This document shows positions 9,801 through 23,432 of a stretch of DNA of 64,000 nt, piece by piece. The DNA lies in NCBI RefSeq assembly GCF_042242105.1, contig NC_092012.1:33881978-33945977 (forward strand). The letters run 5' to 3'. The position numbers and the translations under genes are program-made. The DNA comes from Pempheris klunzingeri. Lineage: Eukaryota > Chordata > Actinopteri > Acropomatiformes > Pempheridae. The stretch's first letter is position 1, and each line of letters opens with the position of its first letter. Under the pieces are notes generated by a model. That model saw only the letters and a list, made by a program, of their open reading frames with translations. It was not told the origin of the DNA and made no database searches.

Positions 9801-12800
9801 CCACTCGTTATCAGCGAGAGACATGTTTGTGTTTGTAGCTGTTTGGATGGAGGAGACAACATGATGCATCTGTGTGTACCGTGTTCATCCTCCTGGCAGT
9901 GCTGTGCACGGGCATCTGAAATAAATCTTACCTTCTTTGCTTAAAAGCCAGTACTGCTGCAGAGCTTCATCGTTTTTCATCCACGTAATAGGAACAATCC
10001 ACTCATAACTGGAGCCACGTCCATCCATCCATGTACATAAACAGAGAGTATGCAGAGAGAGCGGGTGAGTGTCTGGTAACCACCACATACACTGCAGCAC
10101 ATCCAGCATCGTGACACATTATAAGTGTTTTCCTACTGGTAGGGGGACGGTCTGTCCACTGTAGAGTCTGGGTCCAACAGGAAGTGCTTCTGGGTGATTT
10201 TCCCACTCTGGGTGTCGATGGTGACCACGGGGAACCCCATCTGTAGGATCCAGCGGTTCATGATAACTTCCACAGAGTAGGGCAGCACTACGCCGGCTTC
10301 ATCCACTGCCTGGAAACAAGAACATTCAAATGTTAGGAGGAGCTTTTTTAAGTTTGCTAATGTCAGAGGACGACTGAACTAAGTAGGGGGGAAATTTAAC
10401 TTTAAATTCATGAGATTGTTTTACATAATGGGAAAGGTTGTTTATACACTTTTAGCATTTGTCCTTAGTTTTTAGTTTTATATGTTTTTAGCTTCACAGC
10501 CAATGGGTTTAGACTAATTGTGCTAATTATTAAATATCTTTATTTTGGCTTTGAAGGCATTTTCTGTGTAAGTGTTTGTCAGCGGAGAGCCTGTGATATC
10601 TCACCGTCTGCAGGTGATTCCAGAGGTCTACGTAGACCGTGTTGTTATACTTGAACTCCTCTAAGTACGTCTGCAAACAAAACAAGTTGGATGTGAGCCA
10701 ATAAAGTGGTTATATGACAGCATGAAGAAAATAAAAGACCATGCATACTCATCAGTTCAATCAGCCGTACTCACATGGAGTCCTTTGGAAAAGACGGTCT
10801 CACTGATAAACCCTGACAGCATGCGGAGGACTGCAGCCCCCTGTGATGGAGGAGGATGTCAGCAGCGTTAGTGGGATCAAATGACACTGATGTGTTAATG
10901 AGGAACAGTCATTTCATTCTGTTGTTCCCAAAGAGAGCGTCAAGAGACCGCAAGGAGGTTTGAGGTCTAGTGAGGTTTGAAGAGAGCAACACGTGTGCTT
11001 CCCTCTTATTATTGGACTGCACCTTGCTGTAGGTGATGGAGTCGAACAGTTCACTGATTTGCTCCGGCTTCTCGATGTCCTCCTCTTTGGACGAGAGGGG
11101 ATGAGAGGAGGCCAGGGCGTCCACAGCCATCACACCGATGATCTCGTTCAGGACGATCAAATCTTTCTGCAAAACACACACACGAGAGATGTTTTCTGGA
11201 GCTGACGAATGCACAGAGGAACATGTTGCATTGATTTCTTCATCCAGGCTGGCGAGACTTTTTTTTTTTGTCTTCTCTCAAACTAGTTTAAAGAAAATAC
11301 ACATGTAGGTGTTTATTTTACTGCACTTTGTCTATTTGCATGTGTAGATTTCTCCTAAATTCATATATTTAAAGTCTGCTTTCTCGAAATGAGTTTTTTC
11401 TCACTCTGAGCCAGAAACTCTCCACTTCAGAAGCACTTACAGACACCAAACCCTCCAGTTTTATTGCTCTCAATGTTCTGAAGGTTTTTACAGGGGTGCT
11501 TGTTCATATATCATTCACAGCCGAATATATTATTCCTAAAAACATGGCGAAATCATTTTTTATTGCTGTTCAAAGTATTTTCTGATTTATGGAGTGATAA
11601 AAAAAAATCCTCGGGAACCTTTGGCTCTGACATTTAAACAAAGTCAAACAAGATTTTTTTTGGCTTCATCCAATGTTCACATCTGTGTCTGGGAAATGTA
11701 TGTAAATGTGAGGCATGTTTAATTAGATAATGCCTTATTTACACATTTAAACAATGAAAAGTGAGTGTTTACTTCATTCATTGTAGTGTTTTGCCTTAAA
11801 ATGGATCCATTCAGAGGTTAAGTTCTCAGCTTGGATGTACTTGTGCAGACACACACTCACCATATTCCACTTTGGTTCAGCATAGTTGGCTCCAAGATAA
11901 GAGACGTAGGTGGCAAACCCCTCGTTGAGCCACAGGTCGTTCCACCACCTGGTGGTCACCAAGTTCCCAAACCACTGAGAGGACAGAGCGTCGTTTTACT
12001 GGCAGGTTTGTGAACACGTCTCAAGGCTGAACACAGTTACCGTCAAAGATAAGACATGAGCCATTAAATGTGATACCATATGGGCGAGCTCATGAGCGAT
12101 GACTGTGGCCACCCACTCCTTATCTCCGTTGGAGGACACGTCAGGGTTATACAAGAGGGCAGTTTCTCTGTAGGTGATCAGGCCCCAGTTCTCCATGGCT
12201 CCGGCACTGAAGTCAGGCAGGGCGATCTGGTCTGAGGACGATTAGAGAGGTCACAACAGCTCATTTCTAACAGCTGGCTGTTAGAGTTTCAGCTCGTTTC
12301 CAGAGTGTAGTTTAACTCATCTCACGTCAGTTTTTATTGCTTAAAAATGTTTTGTGTTGACAAATTTGACCAAACTTAATAATGATAATTAATAATGATA
12401 GCTTGGATTTATCTAGCGACTTTTAAGGGACCAAAGGACACTTTACACTGTAGAATACTTCACACATTTCCTGTATATCTTTATTTTATTTGAGATAGAG
12501 ATAATATTAGAGACAAAATACTGTTTCTTCTAAAGTCTAGTTACTATTTTTATTTCAGATGGCTAAAATGTTTTTACTTTTAGTTCACTATAATAACCTT
12601 GGATAGCAGCACTCATGCAGCCTGTGGCCTACCTGACTTGTCCAGGGGGTAAGGAGACTTGTAGTAATCCTCAAAGAATGCCAGTATGGGTCCGGTCTTC
12701 TCCAGGGCATAGTTTCCCTGGCCCTCCTCTATAGCCTTCCTGCGAGCCCAGATCCTGATCTGGGCACAAACAAGCAGACAGAAATAAGAAACAGAGCAGA

Positions 12801-14725
12801 GGCCTGAGCTGAGCTTTGAGTCCAGCAGAGGGCAGCGTCGAAAGGCTCCGACCAACAAGGCAGAGCGGCAAACTACAGCGAGGCCAACATCTGGCGCTTG
12901 TATTAGTGGTAGCAGAGGGAGGCGGTGGTTCATAAAACTGCATTTATAATGACTGATGACAAATTATAGCTGCAAATTCACTCCAATCAATCACACAAAC
13001 GGTTTCAGGAAGTTCTCAGTGATTACGATTAAACCAGTCCACCTGTTAGACCGTGAACATCCACCGATAGGAGGAAGAACTCACTGTTTACTGTTAAATT
13101 TAATTAAATCTCTTTTTCAAGGGTCAAAGGTCAGAGTCTGTTTGAGCTCAGCAGCTCACAATGCTACAGTGGTAAGGGATTATTTAAGAAAGAATAGAAA
13201 ATGGGAAACACATAATAATAATAATAATAAGAAGAAGAAGAAGAAGAAGATCCATAGATGTACATGATGTAGATATTTTACACATATTTCCATATGATGG
13301 CTTTGACTGTGAGATGTAGACTAATATATAATTACCAGAACGCCTGCTCCTGGTTTTGTTCCATTATATGTAAAATCACACACAACAAAAGCCAGCAAGT
13401 AGGTTGACATAATCTCTGTGGGCTCGAAGCTTGTCTGGATTAGAGTCTCGACGCCCATAGTGATGTTTACAGGGTCTGTGGGGGGAAAGACAGCAGCACA
13501 TTTATCCAGACTGGAGAAAATCAGTTCATTGTATGACTACAGCACAAAACAGCAGAGAAGATTTCATGTCTGCAATAATTATGAAAAATAAGCATCTGTA
13601 CAACGAAATGTTGCACTGGACAAGAACTTGCCGTAGTTCATGGCGTTGGACAGAGCCACGGTGTCCAGGGGGTGGATGAGAGTGATGTGGAAGACAGCTT
13701 TCATCGCAGGCTCGTCGAAGCAGGGGAAAGCTTTCCTGGCATCCGTCGGCTGCATTTGAGTCGTGGCCACAATTCTGACAAAAACAGATATTAAAATGAT
13801 CAAGCCTTATAATCTAATCTCATATGGGAGCGGATGTGTGGATTTGTTGTTTTCATCTTAGTTTGAACAAATGTCAAAGTGACAGGAGGTGTTTTTTCCA
13901 TCACGTCTTGCGGTTGCATTGAATTATTTCTATTAAGGCCGAGTAATATTTAGGAGCTAAAACCAGACCTTTTTTTTAAGTATTTTTAATGCAATAATCT
14001 CTACATATTAAGATTCACACTTAATTTAGCTCCTCTCCATGACCATAACTCCTGAAACTAAACCAAAATGTTTAAAATGTGAAAAAATGAAGCAAAACTA
14101 AAAAGAACACATACTTTTCCACCCCATCTTCTATGTATTTACTCCTGTAGAATCCTCCCAGGTCGTCTGCCAGCTCTCCAACAAACTCGGTGAAGAGCTC
14201 GTACGTGCTGCCGGCCTGCAGTTGGCTGCTGAGCTGGACCACCAGGTACTGGGTGGGAACCTCCAGCCAGGTCTTGTTCAGGCTGGGCGCTGCGGCTCCA
14301 CTGAGGCCCGTCAGCTTGGCGAGGTGTCCGTCGAAGGTGGTGAGGTTCAGCTTGTTGGAGTGGATGATGATGAGGTTGGTCTTCGTCACACATTTGAAGA
14401 CCACAGTGGAGAGTCCAGAGAAGATGTACAGGCCCTCTGCGTTGGGCTTCAGCCGGGGCCACAGGGTCACATTGTAGGAGATGGGAACCAAGGAGTCTGG
14501 GAGTCTGTAGTGGTCCCAGGGCTCCTTCGGGGTGGAGGGAGTGGTGGGTATGGGGGTGGTGGTCTTGGTGGTACTGGGGCCGGCAGTGGATGGAAAAGTC
14601 ACTTCGTTCTTTGACTTCTCCTGAGCGTACACCACCGCCAGGGCTATGATAGTGGCCACAGCGCCGATGGCCACAACCACACAGGTTACTACCACCGCTT
14701 TGCTCATGTACACGCCTTTCCCCAT
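6873..14725 (-). CDS. anpep: Aminopeptidase N, copy A (20 exons, complete)
   Basis: Exons on the minus strand: 14115-14725, 13632-13774, 13336-13475, 12633-12759, 12077-12231, 11861-11974, 11023-11166, 10775-10840, 10605-10670, 10137-10309, 9932-10008, 9705-9838, 9563-9618, 9333-9480, 9113-9204, 8319-8429, 8030-8197, 7777-7917, 7125-7206, 6873-7037. They sum to 2913 nt, or 970 aa, in frame, close to the mammalian length of about 967. Topology is a type II ectoenzyme: a short cytoplasmic tail, a membrane segment at about residues 9-33, then a Thr/Pro-rich stalk. The M1 peptidase core has the exopeptidase motif GAMEN (351-355), HELAH (387-391) and the third zinc ligand E410 in WLNE, plus the transition-state Tyr in ITYSK (476). 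It removes N-terminal neutral residues from peptides at the cell surface, as in intestinal brush border. The second intron starts with GC. The next anpep copy lies 3 kb away in the same orientation. I see no disabling change. Confidence 0.95.
13207..13250. repeat. (AAT)n/(AAG)n microsatellite in anpep copy A intron 3
   Basis: This is a run of ATA trinucleotides followed directly by a run of AGA trinucleotides, inside the intron between exons 3 and 4. It is a compound trinucleotide repeat with no further signal. Confidence 0.85.
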
Positions 14726-14768
14726 GGCTCCACCAGAGAAGAAGAAGACAGGAGGGGGACACTGGTCG

Positions 14769-14825
14769 CTATATATCCACTGCCTTGAGATTTGATTTAG
14801 AGTTGACCCAAAGCTAATGATTGAC
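14769..14825 (-). promoter_or_regulatory. Putative promoter of anpep copy A: HNF1-like site and TATATA
   Basis: GCTAATGATTGAC at 14813-14825 matches the HNF1 palindrome GTTAATNATTAAC at 11 of 13 positions, 88 bp upstream of the ATG. A TATATA-containing stretch lies at about 14769-14776. HNF1 control of the epithelial promoter of mammalian APN is established; use here is inferred. If the TATA is used, the 5'UTR would be very short. Confidence 0.45.
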
Positions 14826-17084
14826 CTACTGGGCAGGGAAAGCAGCTGAAAGTCCAGAACAATGAATTGTAAAAAAAAAAAAGAACTGAGATAAGAGAGA
14901 ATTCTGGCTAATCTGTGAACTTTATACCTGCAAAAAGGCCACCTGTGTTGTCTAAGTTCAGTCAGTACTGTAAATTGAGTGGTTGTGGAAATACTGTAAG
15001 AGCCTGCATGTGTCTGGTGTGTGTGTCTCTCTCTTTGTATACAGATTGCAAATGTCAGCTGTACACAGATCTGGCTATCCGATAGCGAAGAAGCCTGAGT
15101 TGTATAATGAAAAGGGCTTAAGTGGGGTTTATAAAACTCTTTGTATTTAGACTCAAGTGTTGTGCAAACTCTAAATTAGCTTTGGTTGGCAAACACAGTT
15201 GTAGCTTTAAGAAATGGAGATATTCCAGTGGTTAAACTGAAAACACATATTTCGTGCATGGCCGCCTTTCTCAGCATAACCGGCAAGGAAATGTCTTCCT
15301 GACACCATAACATTTGGATTTTAGTCTGTAAACAGAATAAGAAATAGATATATAAATAATTTCATAGATTGCAAGTGCTATTTATCAACTTTTGCCCAAT
15401 AACATGAAGTAAAGACAAACATCACCATACAACAGTTTGTGCGGGAATATTTCAACAGTGAGTTTTAACAAAGTCTGAGACATTTTCTATCTGTGTATCC
15501 CACACTGCTGAAATTACAAGCTGCACGAAGCCACGATGAACATTGACCCTGTTTTTACACCTGAGCAGACGCTGTCATACATGCAGGCACTCACTCCTGG
15601 TACTTTACCTAAAAAAAACATGTTAAATCCTGTCTCACAGTGTTTGATAACAGCATTTTGATAACTGATATCCATCAGCTTTTCTGGACTTACTGGTACC
15701 TGAGGCAACAGGTCTGACACACAAACACCAAAATACCGTGTGATGCTACGACAGCAAACCATTCTCCCTTAAGTTTTAAGTTTGAGGTGTAAGTTTCCTC
15801 ACCTTGTTTTGCACTCAGAGGATTCAGAGGCCTTTCCACCTGTTGGTTGTGGAGTCTGATTTCAAAGCAGTGTCATTTGTCACACTGCGCTCAAGAAACC
15901 CACCAGATCTCTCAGCCTGAAAATGCATCCTGAGGAGCTTCAGCTTGTCGCCAAAGGTGACCACTGCTTACACAAGGTCAGACAAAATCTGTAACCTCCG
16001 CAGTTGAGTCCGTCTAAATGGTGCATGAGTAAGACACAGGATATTTCCCAATCCTCAAACACATAATCTACAGTTAGAGCCAGCTGGTCTTGAACTTGTC
16101 GTGACTTGTCTTGAGGGTTAATCCACTTTTGAGCACTGACATTTCTTAGCATCAGAATACAACGGTGCTCCAGCAGTACTGCACAATGAGCTAAAGGTCT
16201 AACACCAGTCTTCTGACAGACATTTATGGAGAGACGACAGCATTACAGGGGTTCTTTTTTTATATAATTCATCTTCGTTCTATGGGTTTTAGCCGTGTTC
16301 ACTGTGTTCCATGCAAGCTGGTATTATACAGTGTTTGGAACAACTGGATCTGAACAACTGGTGAGAAAAGCTTCTGACCAAAGTGTTTTAAGCTTCTCCC
16401 TGTAAAGCTCTTTAGCTTTGGGTGCCCCCTGTTCCAGATTAGCATGTAGTGAAGTGAGATGATGCTGGATAAAATGTTAAAATTCAACAAAAAAATTTTC
16501 TACTACTTGAAATAGTGGAAATAGTCTACGCTCGTCCTTATAATTGCATTCAGCTGCACAGTCGCCTGCGAAGACGGTAAAGTGTCTCCAGGCAACTACT
16601 AAAATCATGAAGGGAGGGTGCAGTGTAAAAACAAGGCCACCAACTCCGTGAAGCTCCCAAAACACGGGACCCTAATGAGGACGCCTGTCTTTCACACGCT
16701 GCACGCACTTCATGTTTAAACTTGTATTCTTCAAGCCCAGACAGAGATTTTCTCAGAAGCCACAGAAGACGTTACACAACTGTGTCCCTGTGACTTGTGG
16801 ATTCATTTGGACGTGTACAATCAACGGAGAGCCCTTTTCATTATTTTCATCTTTATGAAGGTCATAAAGAGTCAGTAAAACTTCTTATCAGCTCATGTTG
16901 CTACCTTGAACTCTCCAAACGTTCCTCCTCTGTGCTGGTCCGACTCCTCCACTGTACAATGATAGTGTATCAAGGCTGTCGCATGGGCTCGGCAGACAAT
17001 TACTACACCATGTGAGGTCTAATCGAGTTTCTTTTAAAAAAGGGACAAACAACGAGAAGAATATTAAAAATCAAATCGAGCTAA
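14826..17084. other. Intergenic DNA between the two anpep copies
   Basis: There is no supported gene. Short frames at 15514-15762 and 15940-16152 carry no protein signature. A poly(A) tract of about 12 bp at 14871-14882 and AT-rich DNA fill the interval. Any distal elements of copy A must lie here or in copy B, because copy B's 3' end begins at about 17.1 kb. Confidence 0.4.
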
Positions 17085-17090
17085 TTTATT
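17085..17090 (-). terminator. Candidate poly(A) signal of anpep copy B
   Basis: TTTATT on the plus strand gives AATAAA on the minus strand, about 590 bp past the stop codon. This implies a 3'UTR about five times longer than that of copy A. No clearer hexamer lies nearer the stop. Confidence 0.4.
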
Positions 17091-17680
17091 CAGTAAGGTC
17101 ACTTTTTACAATATCTTCCTCTCCAACCACTGCAGGGCGAACTGATCTCAAAGCAGAGATATCCAGTGTGACAATGACTTAACATGGAAGAAGCTGCAGG
17201 AAATTTGTCAGAAGTGTAGAAACACTCAAACATGTGCAGGAATACACACATACAGTATGTATGCAGGGGAAGACGGTATGATGTAACACCCCACAGTCAA
17301 GCTGCTCTGGTTTTTCTACGAGTGGCTCAGTTCCCTCATGTTCATGGTACTAAATGCATCGCGTCCATCATAGTAAGCAGCAGCAGATAATGAGAAGTAC
17401 ATGAAATAAATGTTGTGTGATTAAATGTATCTTTTGTTACAATGGTTATTCATGACAATTACAGACTAGAGGTTCAGCTTGTCTATTATTTACCACCACA
17501 TCACTGATACGTAGTGAATCATGTGGTCCACTGTTTGTCGTACATCTGTTCCCGATCGTCAGTGACGAAATTGTTACCGAGAATAACAGTCACTGTCCCA
17601 CACGGTTACAGTGACTGTCATTGATTACACATCCCTTACAATACAAAAACTACATGTGTCATTTGGCTGTCTGAGTGTCC

Positions 17681-20600
17681 TCATGTGGACTCTTCAGTGA
17701 ACCACTTCAGCACTTGGGCTTTGTTCTCTGTCACCCATTTGATGTTGGCTGTGGTCTTCTCTATGGCCTGCTCCAGGACCAAGGTGGCTGAGCCAAAACC
17801 AACATGGAGGTTGTCTTCTTTGAATTTCTTCAGCTAGTGAGACACACACACACACACACACACAAAAAAAAAACAAAGACAGAAAAACTGAATCTCTGCA
17901 TTTGTCGTTGTCACATGAGCACAGTGTGGGGGTCAGTGTGGTTGTGGCTCCACTGTGGTGTGTGCTGCATACCTCCTGCAACTCAAACTCTGTAGAGAAT
18001 CTCCTCGTGACCCCGCTGATGAGACCGCCGAAAGAAAAGGATGCTTTTCCATATCTACAAAAAAGAACAACGAAGATGCTGTTCACTTTATAGGTGCAGC
18101 TGCATGATGACGGTGATCAGCAGAAGGATCCTGCCGCTGACCTTACTGAACATCTTTCTAGGAAAACACCACATACATGGCTCAAAAACAGCAACATAAT
18201 CAGCACCTGATATGTGTTTATTCACCGCAAAAGACTCTTGACTAGTTTCAAGCTTACTCTGCCTGAAAGAAATTCTTGCATAATCAGCAAACTGGCTGAG
18301 TACGTGAGGGGAAAACAGCATCACATGCATGTGGAGCAGTAACATTTCTACCAGGGAATCAGCAGCAGTTTTAACTCCTGCTCTCAGTTGCTGTGGATGC
18401 TGTGTATTAAATATTCCTCCATCCTTGCTGTTTTTCCCCCAACAGGCGCCGTGAGGAGTGAGCTCTCACTGCTGGAAAATGTAGCTCCATCGTGCTCTGA
18501 TGAAGTTCCACGCCAGCGGCATCCCAACAGTGTTTCCGGAGATGTAGCTGATGGTGGAGGTGGCATCCTGCTTGCGGATCTTAGTCGGGTCGAGGGTGTA
18601 CTCCAAATACCTGGTTCAGCCAAAGCATTTTATCACACAGAAATCAGTCCAAAAACACTATGTTAATACATTTATATCAGAGGAAAAAACAGCATGAAGA
18701 TCATTAAATATTCTAAACATCTTGACAGGTGTGTTACCTCTTATACAATCCTAAAAATAGGAAAGTCAAGTGATTTGTTAAAGGATGAGTCTGTGCAGAA
18801 AGTCTGCAGTGAACAGACACACTGCACAAACAGTCCAGCACTTAGATTTAGTGGGAATAACTTTGCACAACTGAAAAGCAAATTCTAAAAGCTTGATTAT
18901 ATATACAACACACTCACAGGTTTTTGTGCTACAGCCTTCGTTGGTCTGGCATGATCACAGCTCATGGTGGTTTATGTTAGCCAATGCTAGTAAATGTTAA
19001 GTACATATTGACATCACTGAGGCTGTTCTCTGACTTTATGACTCTCTCACTCTTCTCGTGCCAGTGTTTGCTCTCCATTTCAGCATGTCACAGAGAAAAC
19101 ACGCAATCTAATGTCATGTGTCTTGTAATTGTTATTTGTGGTCAAAGTGGAAAATGGAAACTTACAGCGCAGCTTTAAAACACGCTGCAGGAAAACTGTG
19201 TGTAAAACTTTCTCCAAATGGTGGCTGTCATGTTTTAGAACAAAATTTAAGATTAAATTCATCCAACCGACATCCAACAAGTGAATTTAGTTCTTATTAA
19301 TCTATAAGGCTACAGCGATGGTGAACTCATGCTATGAGGAAAACGTATGTCTTGTGCAATGCCTCATGTGTGAATAGTCTTTATGGCCGCCCCCGTTAGC
19401 CCGGATCACGTTGCACGAATGTCGAGGTCACCGTCAGCACGTCTCTCCAATAGGAGACAGTCTATCTCTCCATGTCTGAAGCACAGCACGGCTATCAGCT
19501 GTGACCTTGGTAACCCTGACGACGGAGCATCACTCCTTATCTGGAGGGCGCCGACCAAACCCAAAACAATCAGACAGCTAAACTGTGCTCCTGCGTCAGT
19601 CTTTTAAAAGTGCAGCAACAAGCGAAACAAGTGGTGTGAACAGGACAGATAAAGATTCTCCATTGGCAGAGAGGATGCAAAGACGAGCGTCTCAATCACA
19701 AAACACCTTGAATAAGGATGCCGCATGTACCTGTTCAACAGCCAGGGTGCTTTGGTGCAGGCCATGGCCGACCTGAGCCTGGAAGCTTCAGACGCCAGAG
19801 TGGCGTTCTTGAACATGCTCCAGGCAAAGTCCCACTCCTCCACACCGCCGTAGGCTATGGCATGGCAGTAAACTGTGCCTTTCAAGTTGGGATGGATCCT
19901 GGTCGGCATTAAGATTGGAAAATGAAAACCAAGCACACGGGCTCACACAAAGTCTGTGTGTACTTTCCTAGCTAGCTGCAGTTACTGACTGAATTGTTGT
20001 TTCACTGCTGATCTGTAAATTACTGTAATTGCTCACGGGTTGTGATGTGGGCTTTCCATCCACTGTCTGTACCAGCCTTTGATGAGCTCCCTGCTTTCCC
20101 TCACACCCATACTGCTGGCTATTTGAATGGCATTGATCTGATTATACCTGAGAAGGGAGATGTTAGAGAAAGAAATACAGCATGACAACATCCAGTATGT
20201 GTGAGGCTTGTGCTTCCTTTTCGCTATAAAAATGCATCTTGTGGTGTATGAACTCTTACTGGTCGGTGTGTCGTGTGGGTACTTTGGTCCAGTCAGCTGT
20301 AATTGTCTTGAAGTGCTCGAAAAGTGGTTGGATTTGTTTCCTGAGGTATGCCTAAAATAGAAATATGTCATCAGTAGTTTGTGTTGCTGCTCTTTTAGTT
20401 ATCATCTTAACCCACAGAGTGACTGCCGCCAAACAGCATGCATCAGTGGCACAAAGATCTGAACCACATATCTGTGTCAATGGGACTTTTAAAGACTTTT
20501 CTGATCAAGCATTTTCTTTTTATTTGAATTACAGTGATATCGGATTTACCATGGCAGTTCCTGATCAATACTATTATGAAACTCAGAGTCAAAAACAGGA

Positions 20601-23384
20601 TCAATCCTCTGTTTTGTTTGGAAATTGCTGAAATGATGAATAAAAGGTTCCCTGAAAGTAAAGGGAATCCAGTTATTATCACACGATCCTACTTCATCCT
20701 TACCCCAGTTCTACCACTATTCATTTACAAAGCACTTCCTGGCTATTTCACGTGTCTTTTCAACTATAGATCAAACTGCTGGGTCCTGGAAAACCATCAC
20801 GTCAGGACTGAGACCGGAAAGATGTCCTTTAAATATTAAGCTCCACACAGGTGGAACAATTCGCAAAAGGTTGTAAAGTTGCAGATATTTTTATTGTAGA
20901 TAATTGTTGCACAGTAACTTTTAGCGTGTGCTTTTATGGTTTTATGTGTCGTGTAATCAGGCCGATGTAGAGAGCTCGCTGGTGCTCCCAGTCTAAATAA
21001 AGGTTATAAGGATGAGTATCAGTAGCAGAGCAGCGTTAACCTGTAAAGCCCCGTAGACCTCAGTGCGGTCGAACATGAGGATGTAGTACTGGAGGTTTCT
21101 CAGAGCCGACTCCCAGGGGATGTAGTCTCTTTCCTCGGACAGGTACTTGGTAGTTCTCAGGGCCAGTGTTGTAGTGATTATTTTGGCTCTACACAAAGGG
21201 AACAAATCCTCCGTATTCTTTGCAAACATAAAGTGTGAAGGATTCAATGCTTTTTAAAACACATTCTTCTTTACCTTGCCAGGTTGAACGCATCATCTAT
21301 GATCTGTGCTCTGTTGATATTTGATAAAGCCTGAAAGAAATCACACACACACACACACACACACAACACACATACATGTTCAAATTCACATGCAAGTAAA
21401 CAGAGCAGCCGCTGCAAAAAAGCCATGACAGCTGTGTCTCGTTCTTTCCTCACACAGTCTTGGTGTTTCACAAACCACTTTTAGTTCTGGAAACTTGGGA
21501 TTAAAGTTAACCAACTGAAAATGCAATATGAGGAGGAACATTTCCCAAAAGCAGCACATTTTCTGATTAAACACAACTAATAAAAACTCTCAAACTCTAA
21601 ATGTGAGCGCAGCAACAAGGAGGCCAAAACAATTCTCCAAGTGAATTAAAGCCAAATGTGTTTCATGAAGCAATTTTATTTTCATCCAGATTTGTCATTC
21701 TCCTCTGTAGCATCATGCATCAAAATGTATTTCTGCTTGTTTGGATGTGAACCCCTTCAGGTATCATATCCAAACCAAGCTTTTAGGTGGAGAGACAAAC
21801 AAACTTGAACTTGAGAGGGTGAGTCTCATTAAAATGCTTCATGTACGCCTTACACCTTTTCTGTATTCTTCTAGAAGTGGACATGAAGGGGGAGAGGTGA
21901 ACGGGTGAGTGGGACTCACCTGATGGTTGGTGTTGAGCAGGGAGAGCAGACGATCCCAGTTGTCCAGGTCATAGTTCACCCTAAAGTACCCAGAAACATT
22001 GGTGTTGACCAGCACCCAGTCCTCCCCGGATGCTCTCATCGGGCGGTGGGCGTCTGGTGAAAAACATTAAAGGAAGACCAGTGACCAGTGGCTGAGTCCA
22101 TTCAGTATTCTCCTCTGTTGTATGCTGATCGGATCAGATCAGGATCAGAGGGAGCTTCTGTGACCATACCCGTCTTTTGAAGGAGCCAGTACTGTTCCTG
22201 CTCCACACCTGTCTTCATCCACTTAATGGGGACAAACCACAAGTAACTGGACAGAAACAGAGATAAAAACGAGCAGTGTTAGTTTTTAGCCATGCTAGAG
22301 GCCTGGCTGTATGGATGCAACATCAGGTCGGTCTATTAAATGGACTGGTAGATATTCATGGTCCCCAGAGGACGAATGCTACTCAACCTGGCAATCCTCT
22401 GACTTTTCCTCCAGCGCCACCAAGAGGTTCACATTTATTGTTTCAACAGTGGCAGCACTGTGTCGTGCTGGTCTTACTACATTTATCCAAATGGTGGATG
22501 TTACATTAAAGGGACATTTTACGCTCTTTTATGTGGATGTCCAATCCTTTTTCTGTATATTCTGGCTCAAACAAATGATGAATGTCCAAGTCAGCCAAGA
22601 AACCGATGCCCCCAGGCTACCCAGATACAGAGACTACAAACCCAAGCTGATATAGGCCGTACTTCTTCCGACGTCAAATGACGGCTCAGAGGATTTACAG
22701 TCAATATAGCACACATTAAAGTATTATTGCTTCAATGGACTCAACGCTGATTGACATTAACATAAAGTTTCACTTTGAGGAATCATTTATCGTCCCCATG
22801 GAACTTACAGGACAAGGTAAAACTGATTCCTACTTGAACTGAGAGGGCCTGTCCACTACAGACTCCGGATCCAGCAGGAAGTGTTTCTGGGTGATACTTC
22901 CTGTCCGGGTGTCAATAGTGACCACCGGGAAGCCCATCTGAAGGGTCCAGCGGTTCATAATGTCGTGGACGGTGCGAGGAATATGCATACCTGGTGTGTT
23001 TTCAACCGCCTGACAGCAATCAGAGGGGAACAGGAAGTCAAAAGGACAAACGGCCAGATGAAATGATGCCAAACAGTGTATCTGTACCAACCTGTTGGAG
23101 ATGGTCCCACAAGTCTGTGTACACTGTGTTACCAAAGGCGAATGTGTTCAGGTAAGACTGAGAAGAGAAAATGGTTATGAACAGCGGGCCAAGTGTCAGT
23201 AATTATTAAGTACCAGAAGCTGTCAACACGTTGTTTATACTGTAATCACACGGGAAGCGATGACTCATACATCTAAAGCGTCCAATCTTTCACAATCTTG
23301 CTGTTTCTTCACACAAACAAATTAGACTGACAATAAGATGAATCTCGTTCGATTAGTCACACACAGACTCTGTCACAGCTGGCA

Positions 23385-23432
<48 letters not shown>

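Noticed and set aside
14139-14762. Out-of-frame ORF (207 aa) across anpep copy A exon 1, plus antisense frames at 14190-14614
   Set aside because: The true frame gives a complete aminopeptidase with correct splice phases; the others have no similarity to anything.
17694-18086. ORF reading through anpep copy B exons 19-20 and the intron between
   Set aside because: It passes through a (GT)n intron and leaves the aminopeptidase frame; splicing at the matching donor and acceptor restores the family C-terminus.
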